From an uncultured Collinsella sp. (lineage in GTDB: Bacteria > Actinomycetota > Coriobacteriia > Coriobacteriales > Coriobacteriaceae): a DNA stretch of 5,785 bases. Positions 4,443 through 5,785 of the stretch are shown one piece after another. The notes beneath the pieces were generated by a model. That model made no database searches. It had not been told where the DNA came from and saw nothing but the letters and a program-made list of their open reading frames with translations. Each line of letters begins with the position of its first letter. The first letter of the stretch is position 1. Location: contig CALFDL010000351.1 in NCBI GenBank assembly GCA_937950415.1, positions 1-5,785 of the forward strand, written 5' to 3'. A program made the position numbers and the translations under genes.

Positions 4443-5785
4443 TTACTCGAAGCTCAGCTGCTCCAGACGGTCGAAGACCGTGTCGATGCGGGTGAGGAAG
4501 TCCCACGGATCAAAGATCTCGTCGAGCTTCTCCTGGCTGACGGTGCAGCGCGGATCGGCCTCGAGGCGCTCCTTAAAGGTAGGGCCTGAGACGCAATCCT
4601 GAACCTCGTGCCAGGTGGCCATGGCGTTTTCCTGCACGATGGCATAGGCGTCCTCGCGGGTGATACCCGTGTCGACAAGAGCCAGCAGCACCTTGGAGGA
4701 GAAGATGAGGCCGCGGGTCTTGTTGAGGTTGGCCATCATGCGGGCAGGGTACAGCTGCAGGCCGTCGATGACGCGGATGAGACACTGGAACATGTGGTCG
4801 AGTGCGATAAAGCTATCGGCCTGGGCGACGCGCTCGGCTGAGGAGTGCGAAATGTCGCGCTCATGCCACAGGGCAACGTTGTCGAAAGCGACCTGGGCGT
4901 TGGACTTCACGACGCGTGACAGGCCGCAGACCTTCTCCATGGTGATGGGGTTGCGCTTGTGCGGCATAGCGGAGCTGCCCTTTTGCCCCTTGCGGAACGG
5001 CTCCTCGGCCTCGAGCGTATCGGTCTTCTGCAGGTTGCGAACCTCGGTTGCGATGCGTTCACAGGTGGCAGCCGTGGTAGCGAGGACACCGGCGAGGTAG
5101 GCGTGATGGTCGCGGCTGATGACCTGCGTGGACAGCGGATCGTGAACCAGGCCCAGATGCTCGCAGACATACTCCTCGACAAACGGCTCGATGGAGCTAT
5201 AGGTGCCGACAGCGCCCGAGATGGCACCGAAGGCAACGTTCTTACGGGCGTCCTCAAGACGGTCCAGATCGCGTTTGAGCTCCCAGGCCCAGGAGCCAAA
5301 CTTCATACCGAAGGTCATCGGCTCGGCATGGATGCCGTGGGTGCGACCGGCGCAGAGCGTGCTGCGTTCCTCGAAGGCACGACGCTTGCAGATCTCGCCG
5401 AGCTTCTTGACGTCCTCGATGATCAGGTCGCAGGCCTGAGTGAGTTGATAGCACAGAGCCGTATCACCCAGGTCGGAGCTGGTCATACCGTAGTGAACCC
5501 AGCGGCTGGGCTTTGGCTCACCCTCGGGAACGTCGGCGTCAATGTACTCCTTCATGTTGGTCAGGAAGGCGATGACATCGTGGCGCGTGACCTCCTCGAT
5601 CTCGTCGACCTTTGCCTTCTCGAAGTTGGCGTGGTCGCGAATCCACTGGGCCTCGTCTTTGGAAATACCGATCTTGCCGAGCTCCGCCTGAGCCTCGCAG
5701 GCCAGGACCTCGATCTCCTGCCAAATGGCATACTTGTTCTCGAGGGAGAAGATGTGTCCCATCTCCGGGCGGGTATAGCGATCGA
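4443..5785 (-). CDS. purB: Adenylosuccinate lyase, 5' end cut by window edge
   Basis: PurB is a cytoplasmic enzyme used twice in purine synthesis: it cleaves SAICAR to AICAR plus fumarate, and adenylosuccinate to AMP plus fumarate. The reading frame is open to the window edge. Upstream of the internal ATG at 5762 it still reads D-R-Y-T-R-P-E, and the last two bases fit Ile, so the true start (probably MIDRYTRPEM, about 448 aa) lies about one codon outside. Counting from the Met at 5762, the visible motifs are MTSSD at 93-97, GRTHGIHAEP at 139-148 (His142 probable general acid), and the fumarate-lyase signature GSSAMPHKRNP at 262-272 (Ser263 or Ser264 probable base, Lys269 and Glu276 conserved). 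The length is normal and no key residue is missing. It ends in TAA and is followed by an intrinsic terminator, so it is transcriptionally separate from the genes to its left. Its own promoter is out of view. The identification is firm. Confidence 0.97.
   Translation of the reverse strand, partial: DRYTRPEMGHIFSLENKYAIWQEIEVLACEAQAELGKIGISKDEAQWIRDHANFEKAKVDEIEEVTRHDVIAFLTNMKEYIDADVPEGEPKPSRWVHYGMTSSDLGDTALCYQLTQACDLIIEDVKKLGEICKRRAFEERSTLCAGRTHGIHAEPMTFGMKFGSWAWELKRDLDRLEDARKNVAFGAISGAVGTYSSIEPFVEEYVCEHLGLVHDPLSTQVISRDHHAYLAGVLATTAATCERIATEVRNLQKTDTLEAEEPFRKGQKGSSAMPHKRNPITMEKVCGLSRVVKSNAQVAFDNVALWHERDISHSSAERVAQADSFIALDHMFQCLIRVIDGLQLYPARMMANLNKTRGLIFSSKVLLALVDTGITREDAYAIVQENAMATWHEVQDCVSGPTFKERLEADPRCTVSQEKLDEIFDPWDFLTRIDTVFDRLEQLSFE

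Noticed and set aside
5760..5762. ATG at 5762 as the purB start
   Set aside because: The frame continues to the window edge and reads DRYTRPE, the usual PurB N-terminus, so the true start is just outside.

Overview
The window looks like chromosomal DNA from a high-GC Gram-positive gut bacterium of the class Coriobacteriia, most likely Collinsella or a close relative. This is an inference from the style of the proteins: a Tat-exported lipoprotein opening with a TRRGFVLGG-type signal, a stand-alone TSCPD-family protein, a membrane-anchored solute-binding protein paired with a GGDEF protein, and a PurB with the N-terminus DRYTRPEMGHIF. No database search was possible.

All five genes lie on the minus strand and are read from right to left. 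First comes purB (adenylosuccinate lyase, purine synthesis), which fills the right end and runs off the edge by about one codon. It is closed by a textbook intrinsic terminator at about 4367-4399. Next is a two-gene sensory unit: a membrane-anchored family-3 solute-binding protein (3487-4338), then a two-pass membrane diguanylate cyclase with an extracytoplasmic sensor region, a PAS-like region and an intact GGDEF domain (1691-3490). Stop and start codons overlap as ATGA. After a 113-base gap with a GC-rich hairpin and a -10-like box comes a second two-gene unit: a small four-cysteine TSCPD-family protein (1314-1577) and a Tat-dependent lipoprotein of unknown function (103-1314), joined by a TAATG overlap. 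The last 102 bases hold no gene; they contain one strong hairpin.

The most interesting point is the solute-binding protein/diguanylate cyclase pair. No permease or ATPase gene is visible, so the binding protein may serve signalling rather than transport, passing information about a small ligand (perhaps an amino acid) to the cyclase. The cyclase has a canonical GGDEF motif but lacks the inhibitory RxxD site. The TSCPD/lipoprotein pair is unusual because a small cytoplasmic cysteine protein is translationally linked to an exported protein of unknown role. Nothing points to a mobile element, CRISPR array, RNA gene or recent transfer.
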